Below are positions 48,801 through 58,930 of a stretch of 64,000 bases of DNA, piece after piece. This DNA comes from Apostichopus japonicus (lineage: Eukaryota > Echinodermata > Holothuroidea > Aspidochirotida > Stichopodidae), in assembly GCF_037975245.1 (NCBI RefSeq), contig NC_092583.1, positions 12,441,264 through 12,505,263 of the forward strand, in the 5' to 3' direction. The position numbers and the translations under genes are program-made. Each line of letters starts with the position of its first letter. The stretch's first letter is position 1. The notes below the pieces were generated by a model that was given only the letters and a program-made list of their open reading frames with translations, was not told where the DNA came from and did no database searches.

Positions 48801-51800
48801 ACCTCGTCAATCCCGGCGTATTTGGCGGTGAGCGTGGATTTTATTTTTGGTCTCTTTTATTTTTGGTCCTCATTCTTCCCTGTCCCCCCCACCCCCCCCC
48901 CCCACCACCCCTTTCTTCACAACAGGACGACTCTGTTTCTTTGTGATCATTCTCCAGCAGATTTTATCAATGTGATGTTATATCAGCTAGTTCTGTTATA
49001 GTAACAGAATAATGCTAAAGTCAAGTGGCTAAAGGCATTAGCATTATGAGCATCAGAAACTAGCCACTGGAAGGCTGTGGGTTCGAGCCCTGGCTGGCTA
49101 AAGTACAGAAGGTTGTTTCATCGGTAGAGAAAATTCCCAGTTTACTATCTGACTGGGTTTTCCAAAGTGGGGTGGGGGGGGGGGAATTAAAACAAATTAG
49201 AAAGAAGCTATGAATTGGGTTGCCAACTAATGTGAAGTGTATAGTATAAGCTATTCCCATTTTCCCACAAGCATATGCAGCTGCCTAGATTCATCCAATC
49301 TGTTATTATTTTTTTAGTATTGCGACCAGCTGTAAAGCAGTTTGTAAAGTAGTCTGTAAAGAAGTTTGATATTTGTATATAACTGGGCAATTCTATGAAC
49401 TGACGGCTGAAGGTTTTCATGTTTTAAATAATTTTGTATTTGCATCAAAGAAAATTGGAAAAAATGCTGTGGTTTAATTCTTATGATTTCTTCAACCGTT
49501 AATTCAAATTATTGATGTTGTCGCAATTGATGATTTTACATTTTGATTTGTGTCTCAAATTTTGATGAGAAATTTCTAGTTGAAAGTCAATTTGTAAAAT
49601 GTTCTTAAGATTTTGTCACCAGGGTATTATTCATAATCCTTTCAGGAAGTTTAGAAGTTTTCTTCATCGTTTTGAAATATAAGATGAATAACCCAACAAG
49701 TTAAGTGCAATTATTGAATTCTTTCCAAAGTTACAAGCTCAGCACAAGAAAAAGGGAAACGTTGAATTGAAGTAGTCCATGTCAGTCATTTGGGTTCATC
49801 CTTCTTTTTTTCTACCCCCCCCCGCATTTCTCTTTTGTAGGTCACATGACCTCAGCTGGAGTCACACAGTCTTACGACTTCCTGATTGAAGATCTAGAGA
49901 CTAAGAAGAGATCTCGAAGGCACAAGCACAAGAAAAAGAGGATTGAAGACGGAAAAGAGGTGGTGGTGAGTACTTACATCGTCTAAGAGTAGAGAGTTAG
50001 GTTTCAGATTGAACTTTTCAGTTTGCTATAAAGTTTCCTTCAAAAAGAGTGTACAACTTTGATACAAGATTGTAAACTCTCAACATATTCTGGGTAGAGC
50101 ATTAACAGTTGAGGGACAGGCTCTTCAGGGCAGCACTTTGGGAATAGGCTCTTCAGGGACAGTACTTTAGGGACAGCACTTCAGGGACAGCACTTTAGGG
50201 ACAGGCTCTTCGGGGACAGCACTTTAGGGACAAGACTCTTCAGTGACAGCACTTTAGGGACGGGCTCTTCAGGGACAGCACCTTAGGGACAGGCTCTTCA
50301 GGGACAGCTCTTCAGGGACAGCACTTTAGGGACAGGCTCTTCAGGGACAGCAATTTAGGGACAGGCTCTTCAGGGACAGCACTTTAGAGACATGCTCTTC
50401 AGGGACAGCACTTTAGGGACAGGCTCTTCAGGGACAGGCTCTTCAGGGACAGCACTTTAGAGACATGCTCTTCAGTGACAGCACTTTAGGGACAGGCTCT
50501 TCAGGGACAGGCTCTTCAGGGGCAGCACTTTAGGGACAGGCTCTTCAGGGACAGCAATTTAGGGACAGGCTCTTCAGGGACAGCACTTTAGAGACAGGCT
50601 CTTCAGGGACAGCACTTAATGGACAGGCTCTTCAGGGACAGCACTTTAGGGACAGGCTCTTCAGGGACAGGCTCTTCAGGGACAGCAATTTATATAAATA
50701 TATATTTATTTATTTATCAGAATTTATAAAGCTCATTATCCAATATAAAATCGCCTCTAAGGGGCTTTACAATAAAACATATTAGTCAAGAAAATAATAA
50801 ATGAATGTTAACGATATAAAAAGGTAAAAGGTGATATGTCAAAGGTCATCGATGAATGAATGTCCTCACGACAGAAACTCATGCTGTGAAAAAGAAAGCT
50901 GTCACTTTGGTTTTTCTTATGGTATGGTTTGATTCTTAACAGGTCGATGGTGATGGGGTTGAGGACCAAAGTTATCTATCGCCACGGATACTGACAGACG
51001 ATGGGAAGGAGTTGACAGACGATATCATGAAGGCCTTTACGACTGCCGTTAACTCTTGGCAACTTATAGCAAGCAGGGAGACTTTTAAAAAAGGTATTGT
51101 GGGGTGGGCACCCATGGGATAAATGGCTTCAATTTGCTTTCCGTTAAAGTAAAAAAATATATCATCAGGGGATGGGTTGTCATTTTAGAAAATGTTTAAT
51201 ATTAAGACGATGTTATGAACTTTGAAGGATTCATGGTTGCTAAGGGGAAATTATATATATTTTGCCCACAGCACCACCATCTTGTCCGCAATTGCCATAA
51301 TGCCTGAACATTAAAGTAATTGAAAATCTTTTAATATTTTGTGATATTTTTATGACCAAACTAATGATGAAATTGTCACCCCAATCCACGCATTAACTGT
51401 TAAGTTTAATCCATCTTTCATTGTAGAGGAGGCCAATAACTGAGTGTTAGCTCAGTGGTTAACGCTGGTGCCTTCCAATCATAAGGTCCCCGGTTCGAGT
51501 CACTCCAAGATTAATGTATGTCGTCCAGTTACAGAGTTGTTGACAATTGACAATTCATAATCATGGACATTAAATATGAATGTAAGTGACTGACTTCGGT
51601 CAGCTTGCGGCTTTGATAAGCCAGTGATGGCTTCTTCGCGAGTTCCTGCTTGCAGGAGGATCAAAAATACAAATACAAATAACTGATTCAGACAGTGTTC
51701 TTTAACTCCATATAAACAATGAACAGACAACCTTTAGTAGTGCTTCAGTCGTACGATCCACCGAATGCCTTCTTGGTATAAATTTACAAATAGTCGGTAT

Positions 51801-54800
51801 CAATCTTTTCCCAGATTTCACCTGGCTCTTACACCGCTGGAGAAGCGAACAATGGCCCTGGCTTCGTTTGTTCCAAATCGACATGCACATTTATAGAGTG
51901 AGTTTCTTTTTATTTTTATAAGGTCAATTTGGGCTCGTATCTGTTGTCTACGTTTCGTCCATCCCAAAGGCTCTCGTTACGAAATTTCCCAGTGAAGTCT
52001 GTCTGTATTGGAGGAAATAAGTTCTGAGATTGAAATCAATGCAGTGACCCCAGAAGCCTTGTGTTCACATCTTTCTTGAGAAACATTGCTTGGAGCAAAC
52101 AGGGAGACATGATCAAAAAAACATTTATACTTAGATTGAGCAATCAATGCAGGGTAGAGTTTCCAGAGTCTTTGAGCCTTTGAAGGCCCGCACACCGAAA
52201 TAGTGAACGATTGTGGACCCAATTTTTGTTTTTTGCAAGGCCAAACTGAAATTTCGCATGGAATAAACTTGACTCTCATGCTGCCTCTATCTTGTCTGGA
52301 TTAAGCTTGGATACAAACAAATTCAGCATAGTTGGATACAAACAGATACAGCTTGGTTAGATACAAACAAATCCAGAATGGTTGGATAAAAACAAATGCA
52401 GCATGGTTGGATACAAACAAATACAGCATGCCTCTATCTTGTCTGGATTATGCTTGGATACAAACAAATACAGCAAGGTTAGATACAAACAAATACAGCA
52501 TGGTTAGGTACAAACAAATACAGCTTGGTTGGATAAAACAAATACAGCATGGTTGGATATTCAAATACAGCATGGTTCAAATTAACAAATTGTATGGCTA
52601 ACACAATTTGCAAATCACAAATTTGATTTGTTTGTTTTGTTTGTTTGTTGTTTGCATTCTCTTCGTTCTGGTCTGTTTTTTGTTGGTTTCTTCTCCTTTA
52701 TTCTTAATTAACCCAATTTTTTTTTTACCAGGGTGAACACAGCCAAGCATTACACTTGATCCAAGAAGAGAAAACACGAATCAGTGAATTGCCACAAACT
52801 CCAATTAAACTGAAGATCCAGCTAAATGTACAGCAGGCTAGTTGTCACTTTACTTGTGGACAACATGCAGTAAGTTTGAAATTCATTTAAAAGGTGTAAA
52901 GTAAATTGGAATTAAGCTTCCTCTATTACAGCAAGTATGCGTAACAGTTATTGAATGTGTTGTAATGTTGTCCAAGGATTCTAGGGGGCCAAGACCTTCT
53001 CTTCCTCAAATTCCTTTCTTCCTTCTCTCCCCACCCCCCCCCCCTCCCCTATACCTCTTTCAAACATAAGCTCAAAATTATTTTTGAAAGAAAACTTATT
53101 TTCTTGGCAGTGACGTGAAGGATGTACCGAACAAGATATGTATTTTAGTATTAGAGTAAAACTCAACAGTCAAAACGTTTGAACGGACACAAGCATAAAA
53201 AGGGTTCTTGGACCATAAGAAATTTTGGTTTAATGTTTGGAACTCATACTTTATATTTTACCCGGGAAATGACAACGGTTGGGGAAAGGAAAAAAACATT
53301 ATTTGGATTTTTAAATATTTCATATGCTGTGTTTCTTTTGTCTTAGGTCGCAGCAGAGGCCGTGCTTGGCATTCTCCCTCTGTTTGAAAATTTGCGAAGT
53401 AGCGGGCCGATCATCTCAAGGGGGTCGACAGAGAGCACAAATCAACCTTCCAAAGCGCCCTCACGCTTCCTGCGTATCATACCTTGTAAAATGGAAGCTC
53501 TTCTTCCGTACTGTATCCAGCTGATATACATGGCCTTTAAGGTAAAGCAGCCATATTTCTATTAATACATAAAACACTGATTGTGCAATGGTCTACTATG
53601 TATCTCCTATGTATGTAATGAGCTTTGTAATGCATGTCCCAACAATGGCACCACATCAAAAATAACTTACAAATATTCACTCGTTGGATTTCACACATTC
53701 CTGTTGGTACGCATAACAGTAGTTAGCAATAACACAGGAATTGTATTCATGAGGTCCCTTCTTTCTTCCCCATTGTGGGCAAAGGATTTCTTTAAATTAC
53801 CTTTGAGGTAAGCAGGCATATTCTATTTATGCAAGAAACACAGATTGTCCAATGATTCTATATCACCTATCTATATAATGTGCTTTGTAATGCATGACTT
53901 CAAACTGTAGGAAATTGCTGCAAGAGTGTACAATGTCATGATATATGTGGTGTTTATATCAATGTCACAAATTAGTGGGAAAATTTTTGTTTCTGTGGCT
54001 TCTCTGGTCCCCAACAGGGCACCACATCAAAACTAAGTATGTTCTTACGAATATTCACTTGTTGGATATTGTGCATTCGTGTTGGTACACATAACAGTAG
54101 TTAGTACAACAAAGGAATTGTATTCATGAGATAACGTCTTTTTTCCCCAATGTCAGCAAATAATCCCTTTAAATTCTGGTAAAAAATTTCCTAGTCATTT
54201 CTGGGGGGTTTTCCAAACTTTATGTCACAAAATCCTGGTGGTTGGACTGTACCCCAGAAGTAAACTTGACTTACAAAGTTTGACTCACAAGCCCATTCAG
54301 CCACCAGGCTTCCAAAACTAAATGTCTTCCTCTGTTTTTTAATTTATTTCTTTTCTTTTCTTTTTTCTTTCTGTTATCTGCTTAGAAAAGGGTATTCCCT
54401 TTTGCAGATGCAGGGGACACAGCTTTAGGTCACATGATCACACTGATGCAATACGATTGGCCGAAAGAGGAGACCGTCTTTGCTGAGATTCTTAAGAGAT
54501 TAACTAAAGCGGGTAGTTTCTCCTATCCAGTGTTCTTTACGTACATCATCAGTATCCTTGCCATCAATTGATTAAGTGCCCTTCATCAATACTTTGGCTG
54601 TCGAAGTAGAGCACAGGTTGTTGCAATGTTTCCCATAGGCGTACGGGACCATTTCAGTTGGGGGGGCAGAACTTTTTGTGCCCGAAAGTTCCCGTGACAC
54701 TATCTAAGCGGAGCGCCACCATCGGTTGGCGCGTAGCGTACAAGAAAATTTTGGGCACACAATGCCTCTCAGATTGCCGGAAACGGCACTTCTGAGGCCT

Positions 54801-57571
54801 TGCAAGTTGCATCTAAACATTCTTTATTTTATAATCTCACGTTTTAGAAATTTACACTTCCCCAAAAATTTGGTATATTACAAGAAGAAAAAATGGTAAC
54901 ATCACTTTTAAGGGGAAAAATGGGACAGTATATCCATGAAAAAGAAAATGTTTCTTCTATATACACTCATGTTGGGGATATCTAGGTCAAGGGCGGCGGA
55001 AGCACTTTTAATCTGGGGGGCACCTACATCAAAGGGCACTTTGCAGAAATTCGATTGGACTGATGCAGCCCTATATTTAGTACCCTTTATAACTCTTATT
55101 GTATTATCTTACTTGTGTATACACATCACTCCATCAACGCCCCCCCCCCCCAAGGAAAATATGCATACTAGCACTGCAATATCCAATACGCAAATTGGGA
55201 AACAAGGAACAAGTTTTCTCTTGAGACAAAATGAGGTGAAATCATGCTAGTTGCTAATGTAGGAATCTTCCGAATTAGACTGTTTTTTTTTCTTGTTAAT
55301 ATCTTAACAAATTTTCCATTCGAAATAGTTTTAAGTTTGACCCACAGAAATTCATTAAAAGTCACGGGCTTAGCCAGGATTTGCAAAGTTGTATGCACGA
55401 CTATCTGAGCGGAGCGCCACCATCGGTTGGCGCGGAGCGTACTATAAAAAAATTTGGTTTTACAAACCCCTCAGATGGCCGGAAACGGCCCTTCCCGAGT
55501 GTTCATTATGGTTCCCTGGCTTTTTGCTAACTTGAGGCACCTCAATTTTTATATAGAAAAAAGGTACATTTTTAACCTGAGAAAAAGTGGGGGGGGGGGG
55601 CACGTGCCCCTATGCCCCCCGGTTCCGCCGCCCTTGGTCCAGGTAAACAATTGACTAGTTAGAAAAAAAATTGATCTTGCAAAAAGCGTGGTAGGCCAGA
55701 TGAACTGCGCTTACGGTGGTGTTACACGGAAATATTCGGGCATAATGATGCTGAATAAAGAAAATCATGGAATTGTCGGGCAAAAATTTGAAAAAGATTC
55801 GGGCAAGCTACTGCATATTTATATTCCAGATGACAAGAAATTCGGGCAAAAGTCCTGAAAAATTCGGGCAGCCTAAAAAAAAAATATATATATATATTTT
55901 TTTTTTCTCCTCTTAGGCTGCCCGAATTTTTCAGGACTTTTGCCCGAATTTCTTGTCATCTGGAAATTTGGGGGGGCAGTCTGCCCCCCCGCCTCGTACG
56001 CCTATGATGTTTCCAGATTTTGATCCTAGTTTATCTATAAATAGAGGGAATTCTTCTTATATTTTACCCAACATGTCTACATATCCTCTGGATATAATAT
56101 ATATATAATATAATATATTATTAGTCAAGACACATCACCCCAGTTAAACCTCGGAATGATACCCCCCACCACCGCCACCCCCCCTCCCCCACTCCAGTAT
56201 GCAGAAAATAGTAAGAGGAGTGCAAATGTCAATTGAGCTAAGAATTTGCTCTTTCAAAAGTTGTTACTAGTTTCCTGGTCAGTGACCCATGGTTTGCTTA
56301 AACACAAGAAACATCTTCTCGACCAAACCTTTGTCCGCAATTTTAATTTGTGAAATTGTTTTTTGAGGTAGTACAGATGATCTGTTATGTGATTGGTTGG
56401 ATTCCTTAGCTCTCTATAAACAGATCTTGATTTCCTGGAGGAGTTTGCGTACCTGGTTACGCCCGATGCAGGAAACATTAGGTTAGACCTATTCCCTCCA
56501 TGTATCACAATTCAAAGGTTAGTACGAATATCTTAAGAAACTTAACAGTATGGTGTTTTCATATCGTTCATTTAGGACATTGGTTTAGTCATCTGAGTGA
56601 ATACGATGGAGGTTGCAATGAAAATTCAGACTATTAACTGGCGGCTTGCCAGGGGAATTCGCAGTTTGCCCAGTAGGAAAAAGTGGAAACTAAAGTTACT
56701 TGCATTTTTGGAAAAGAATGTAAAAATTAATGTCACATTGGTCTGAATTTGAGGAATATGCAAGCAGGAATTTGATTAATAGCCAGTAGATTTTTAAGTA
56801 TGCACCAGCGTTTTTAGAATGTTGCTAACACTGTGAAATTCTAAGCCAGAATAAAATATAGTTGTATAAAGTTAAATATTAAATGAAAGACAACAAGCTT
56901 CATTGAACCAAGTTTGTCATTCTCTTCAAGTTGCAAGTAGAGTCAAACCAGGGTTTACCTGACCATTTTAATCCATTTAACCTTAATTATCAGGATGCCT
57001 AAATCAGGCCATTTCAAAGTTATACTATATTGCTTATGTTTGACCACTACCACACAGTACCTCAAACTCCAGTAGTAGTAAATACAGCCTTTTGTTTATG
57101 TGTTATTGTGTTTTGGTATATGTAAAAGCACTTCAATAATAATAGTATGTACATGGTAAATTTGCTATTGTATGAACAACTACTATGGCAAAACTACACT
57201 GTGGTATAGGAAGCAATATTATCCGTTATTTTTATTTCATACTCTGACAAACTGTTGATCCTGAAGTATTAGTATAATTCATGTATCGCTATACATTTTT
57301 TTCTAAATATTAAAAGCAACCAAATTGAATATTCTTAGAATACTTTTTGCTGAAAATCTCTTCTTTTTTTTTTCTTTTTTTTTGGTTACCTAGACAACAG
57401 AGGACGATAACGAGAGGTATCACAAGAGGAGGGAAAGAAGACTTTAGAGTGAACATTGAGAAGCAAGTGACGAGATGCGAAGAAGACATCAACAAATTAA
57501 TCTACAAATTCCTGGTGACGGAGAGAGACTCCCTGTTACAGTGTCTGAATGCCCACAATGCTTCTATGTAG
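39828..57571 (+). CDS. INTS10: Integrator complex subunit 10 (16 coding exons)
   Basis: Exons: 39828-40025, 40535-40602, 41249-41349, 42270-42326, 46149-46231, 46817-46898, 47892-48222, 48670-48827, 49841-49965, 50943-51093, 51815-51897, 52732-52869, 53347-53541, 54386-54551, 56424-56517, 57394-57571. Every phase agrees, giving 735 residues (human INTS10 has 710). Matches to the vertebrate protein run end to end: AAKALLLTAKTLYP, KKFPDF, NPWERL, WPWLRLFQIDMHIY, ALGHMITLMQYDWP, LDFLEEFAYL, TRGITRGGKEDFR. INTS10 is a helical-repeat protein of the INTS10/13/14 arm of Integrator, the nuclear complex that cleaves snRNA and terminates nascent transcripts. I chose the ATG at 39828 (AAAATGG) over an in-frame one 30 bases upstream. 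A Lys/Arg-rich stretch at about residues 385-402 is a possible nuclear signal. The exon 14 donor (A|GTATCC) is weak, but the homologous junction fixes it. Confidence 0.95.
41460..42048. mobile_element. head-to-head pair of piggyBac-like MITEs in INTS10 intron 3
   Basis: The left unit, 41460-41743, is flanked by TTAA and begins AGGGAGTGAAGACTCG. The right unit, about 41744-42048, is its inverted relative and ends GTCTTCTCACCCC. Together they form a large imperfect palindrome centred near 41745. A third relative lies upstream of the gene at 38905. Confidence 0.75.
42993..43127. repeat. 45-bp minisatellite carrying promoter-like motifs, INTS10 intron 4
   Basis: Three units of 45 bp, starting at 42993, 43038 and 43083. 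Each contains a GC-box-like CCCCGCCTC and an inverted CCAAT box (GATTGG). The unit junctions at 43032 and 43077 form a perfect TGACTCA (AP-1 type). Confidence 0.8.
43156..43314 (+). other. candidate small ORF after the promoter-like minisatellite
   Basis: ATG in the context GAAAATGGCC, which also fits a YY1-type element, opens a 52-codon frame beginning MATLATNFYTVV. It starts 29 bp after a minisatellite with CCAAT and GC-box words. A donor-like GTGAGA follows codon 11. I recognise no product. It could be a first exon of a nested gene or mere chance. Confidence 0.15.
44162..45246. mobile_element. hAT-type element with a second hAT inserted in it, INTS10 intron 4
   Basis: Ends CAGGCGCGGCGG and CCGGCCGCCACTG-like (GGCCGCCACTG) are inverted repeats. 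Perfect 8-bp target duplications CTTGGAAG lie at 44154-44161 and 45247-45254. Without the inner element and its duplication it is about 675 bp. It has the hairpin core at 44216-44250 and no transposase frame. Confidence 0.88.
44477..44878. mobile_element. inner hAT-type element (402 bp)
   Basis: Starts CAGTGGCGG and ends CCGCCACTA. Perfect 8-bp target duplications AGTAAGGG sit at 44469-44476 and 44879-44886, inside the larger element. It carries its own copy of the hairpin core at 44546-44580, so two relatives are nested. Confidence 0.9.
47104..47524. mobile_element. long-TIR MITE with a 15-bp minisatellite core, INTS10 intron 6
   Basis: Arms of about 125 bp start GAAAATAAAAGTT and are mirrored at the right end; both carry CAGAGACAGTGGGGCTTTGA or its complement. 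The centre, 47268-47325, has about four units of a 15-bp repeat, ACCCCTAGCTTCG-like. I could not define a target duplication. Confidence 0.7.
49020..49110 (+). mobile_element. tRNA-derived SINE head, INTS10 intron 8
   Basis: An A-box-like GTGGCTAAAGGCATTAGC is followed 45 bp later by a B box, GGTTCGAGCC, about 49080-49089. The fold is degenerate, so it is a SINE relic and not a functional tRNA. The 3' end is not clear. Confidence 0.5.
50112..50691. repeat. 29-bp minisatellite, about 20 units, INTS10 intron 9
   Basis: Alternation of GGCTCTTCAGGGACA and GCACTTTAGGGACA, with some half units doubled. It ends 251 bp before exon 10. The array covers more than half of the intron. Confidence 0.92.
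51444..51677 (+). mobile_element. tRNA-derived SINE with target duplication, INTS10 intron 10
   Basis: The head has A box TTAGCTCAGTGGTTAACGC and B box GGTTCGAGTC (51492-51501). The body is about 150 bp and the tail is AAATACAAATAC. The 9-bp direct repeat AATAACTGA flanks it at 51435-51443 and 51678-51686. It is in the sense orientation of the gene and ends 137 bp before exon 11. Confidence 0.85.
52307..52587. repeat. 25-bp minisatellite, about 11 units, INTS10 intron 11
   Basis: Repeats of GGTTGGATACAAACAAATAC plus AGCAT with variation, and one interruption near 52430 that repeats a piece of the left flank (CTCTATCTTGTCTGGATTA). The frame across it is open but repetitive and lies in an intron. 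Confidence 0.9.
54988..55636. mobile_element. inner hAT-type element (649 bp)
   Basis: Ends CAAGGGCGGCGGAA and TTCCGCCGCCCTTG are perfect inverted repeats. The 8-bp flanks ATCTAGGT and GTCCAGGT agree at six positions, so the target duplication has decayed slightly. It carries a hairpin core at 55407-55441 in the same orientation as that of the outer element. Confidence 0.85.
55825..55964. repeat. perfect 52-bp-stem inverted repeat within the outer hAT element
   Basis: The left arm 55825-55876 and right arm 55913-55964 are exact reverse complements, separated by a 36-base A/T-rich loop. The word ATTCGGGCA recurs in and before the arms. If transcribed, it would give a long RNA duplex. Confidence 0.9.
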
Positions 57572-57594
57572 GCACAGGTTATAGATGTGACAGA

Positions 57595-57614
57595 GGGGGG
57601 GGGGGGGGGGGGGG
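57595..57614. repeat. (G)20 run just after the INTS10 stop codon
   Basis: Twenty consecutive G, 24 bases after the stop codon at 57571, within the presumed 3' UTR. Such runs are prone to sequencing and replication length error. Confidence 0.9.
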
Positions 57615-58415
57615 ATGGGGAGGTATAAATTGAGGGTTTCTTCCCATTTTGTGCCAAAACAATTTACTCCACAAAAACCAAACCTACACAGCATTGGTAC
57701 CATGGCATCGTCTGGATAAGATCAGGACAGTCGAAGGATTGTTTCTATTGATAATTTACCTTTCTGTTTTCAGGTGAATCGGTAAATGGCCAGACTACAG
57801 TAGAGAAAGTTTGTCTACCGTATTTATTACAACTTTGTCAAACTACCTAAATAATCCGAAAATGCTTTTAATGAATTTTTCAAATCCACCTAGAGAGGTG
57901 AGAAGGTGAGAGGTAAACATTTCCCAGGAAATCCATTCGTATGGCGAGTGACAACCCGTACCTCTTTACCTATTACAGTGTCTGAATGTCCTACATGTCC
58001 TAAATTGTGAGTTTTATAGCAGTAGTCTCAAAAAAAAAAGTGTTTGTTGAAAAGCTACCACAAAATTTACTAGGTTAGTAGGTTAATTTACAAAAAATTA
58101 AGCTAAAATTGATGATATCTAGAATAAACGGATATTATTTTTAGCCTCAGTAGTTGTCCTTCGGTACACTTGGAGCAATCTTCTTTACTTTAAGCATTTT
58201 ACTTTCATACTAAGAGGTCTACACACACAAACAAAGTATTTTCAATAAACTTGACGGGACTTGTCTCTTTTTTCTGTTCCAGTTTGAGTATAAGAAGAGA
58301 TAGTGGTTTTATTGCAATTATACTGGGACTGTTAATCTATATGTTGAGAGTTGTGTTTGGATAGAGAGATTGCTTGCAATGACTACCATTCGAATCCAGG
58401 AATCCTTCACATGAA

Positions 58416-58695
58416 CAGGCGCATAGCCAAGGGGGGGGCGAAGGGGGGCAGCCGCCCCCCCCCCCCTTGAGCATATTTTGTTTGTATGTTTTACTGATAT
58501 CGCTAGTAATTTCAAAAGAGAAAATGCTAAGATGCAACTTACATGGCCTGGGAAGTGCCATTTCCAGCGATCTGGGAGGCATTTTCAGCCAAAATTTTCT
58601 TGTACGCTTCGATAGTTTGCAATGCCGTATCTACGACTCTGATAGTTTGCCTACAGTTTCACCCCTCCCTTGGCAAATTCCTCGCTACGGGCCTG
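58416..58695. mobile_element. hAT-type MITE (280 bp) in the INTS10 3' UTR
   Basis: Ends CAGGCGCATAGC and GCTACGGGCCTG are inverted repeats. Perfect 8-bp target duplications CACATGAA lie at 58408-58415 and 58696-58703. The shared words TTCTTGTACGCT, GGCATTTTC and GGAAGTGCCATTTCC tie it, in reverse orientation, to the elements at 44 and 54 kb. It falls between the INTS10 stop and its likely poly(A) signal. Confidence 0.88.
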
Positions 58696-58911
58696 CACAT
58701 GAATTCTAAGTAGCCTATATTCTGTGAAGAAAACTCCTCATTGGGACAGGACTCTAGATGACAACAACTAAGACAACTCTAAAAGTTGACTCGATATGAA
58801 ACAAAACCGATGAAAGGACAAGGAACGTTTTGTTTTGTTACACCAATTGTAATGAAAATCTGTTATTTTGTACTCTGTGTATATAAGACGAGTATTTCAA
58901 GTGGAATTTGA

Positions 58912-58917
58912 AATAAA
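58912..58917 (+). terminator. INTS10: probable INTS10 poly(A) signal
   Basis: AATAAA about 1.34 kb after the stop codon, in AT-rich context. It would make a 3' UTR of about 1.36 kb that includes the hAT MITE. No nearer canonical signal stood out. Confidence 0.5.
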
Positions 58918-58930
58918 GTATTTATATGAA

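Larger units (their letters stand above)
54634..56006. mobile_element. hAT-type element with another hAT inserted in it, INTS10 intron 14
   Basis: Ends CATAGGCGTACG and CGTACGCCTATG are perfect inverted repeats. Perfect 8-bp target duplications ATGTTTCC lie at 54626-54633 and 56007-56014. Minus the inserted element it is about 720 bp. The left half holds the hairpin core (54706-54740) and the right half a separate 52-bp-stem hairpin. No transposase. Confidence 0.9.

Noticed and set aside
50112-50691. CRISPR-like array
   Set aside because: The units are contiguous and similar throughout, with no unique spacers, and the host is an animal. It is a minisatellite.
51444-51520. Functional tRNA gene
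   Set aside because: A and B boxes are present, but the acceptor stem does not pair, and a SINE body, tail and target duplication follow.
52332-52601. 89-residue repetitive frame
   Set aside because: Produced by the 25-bp minisatellite in INTS10 intron 11.
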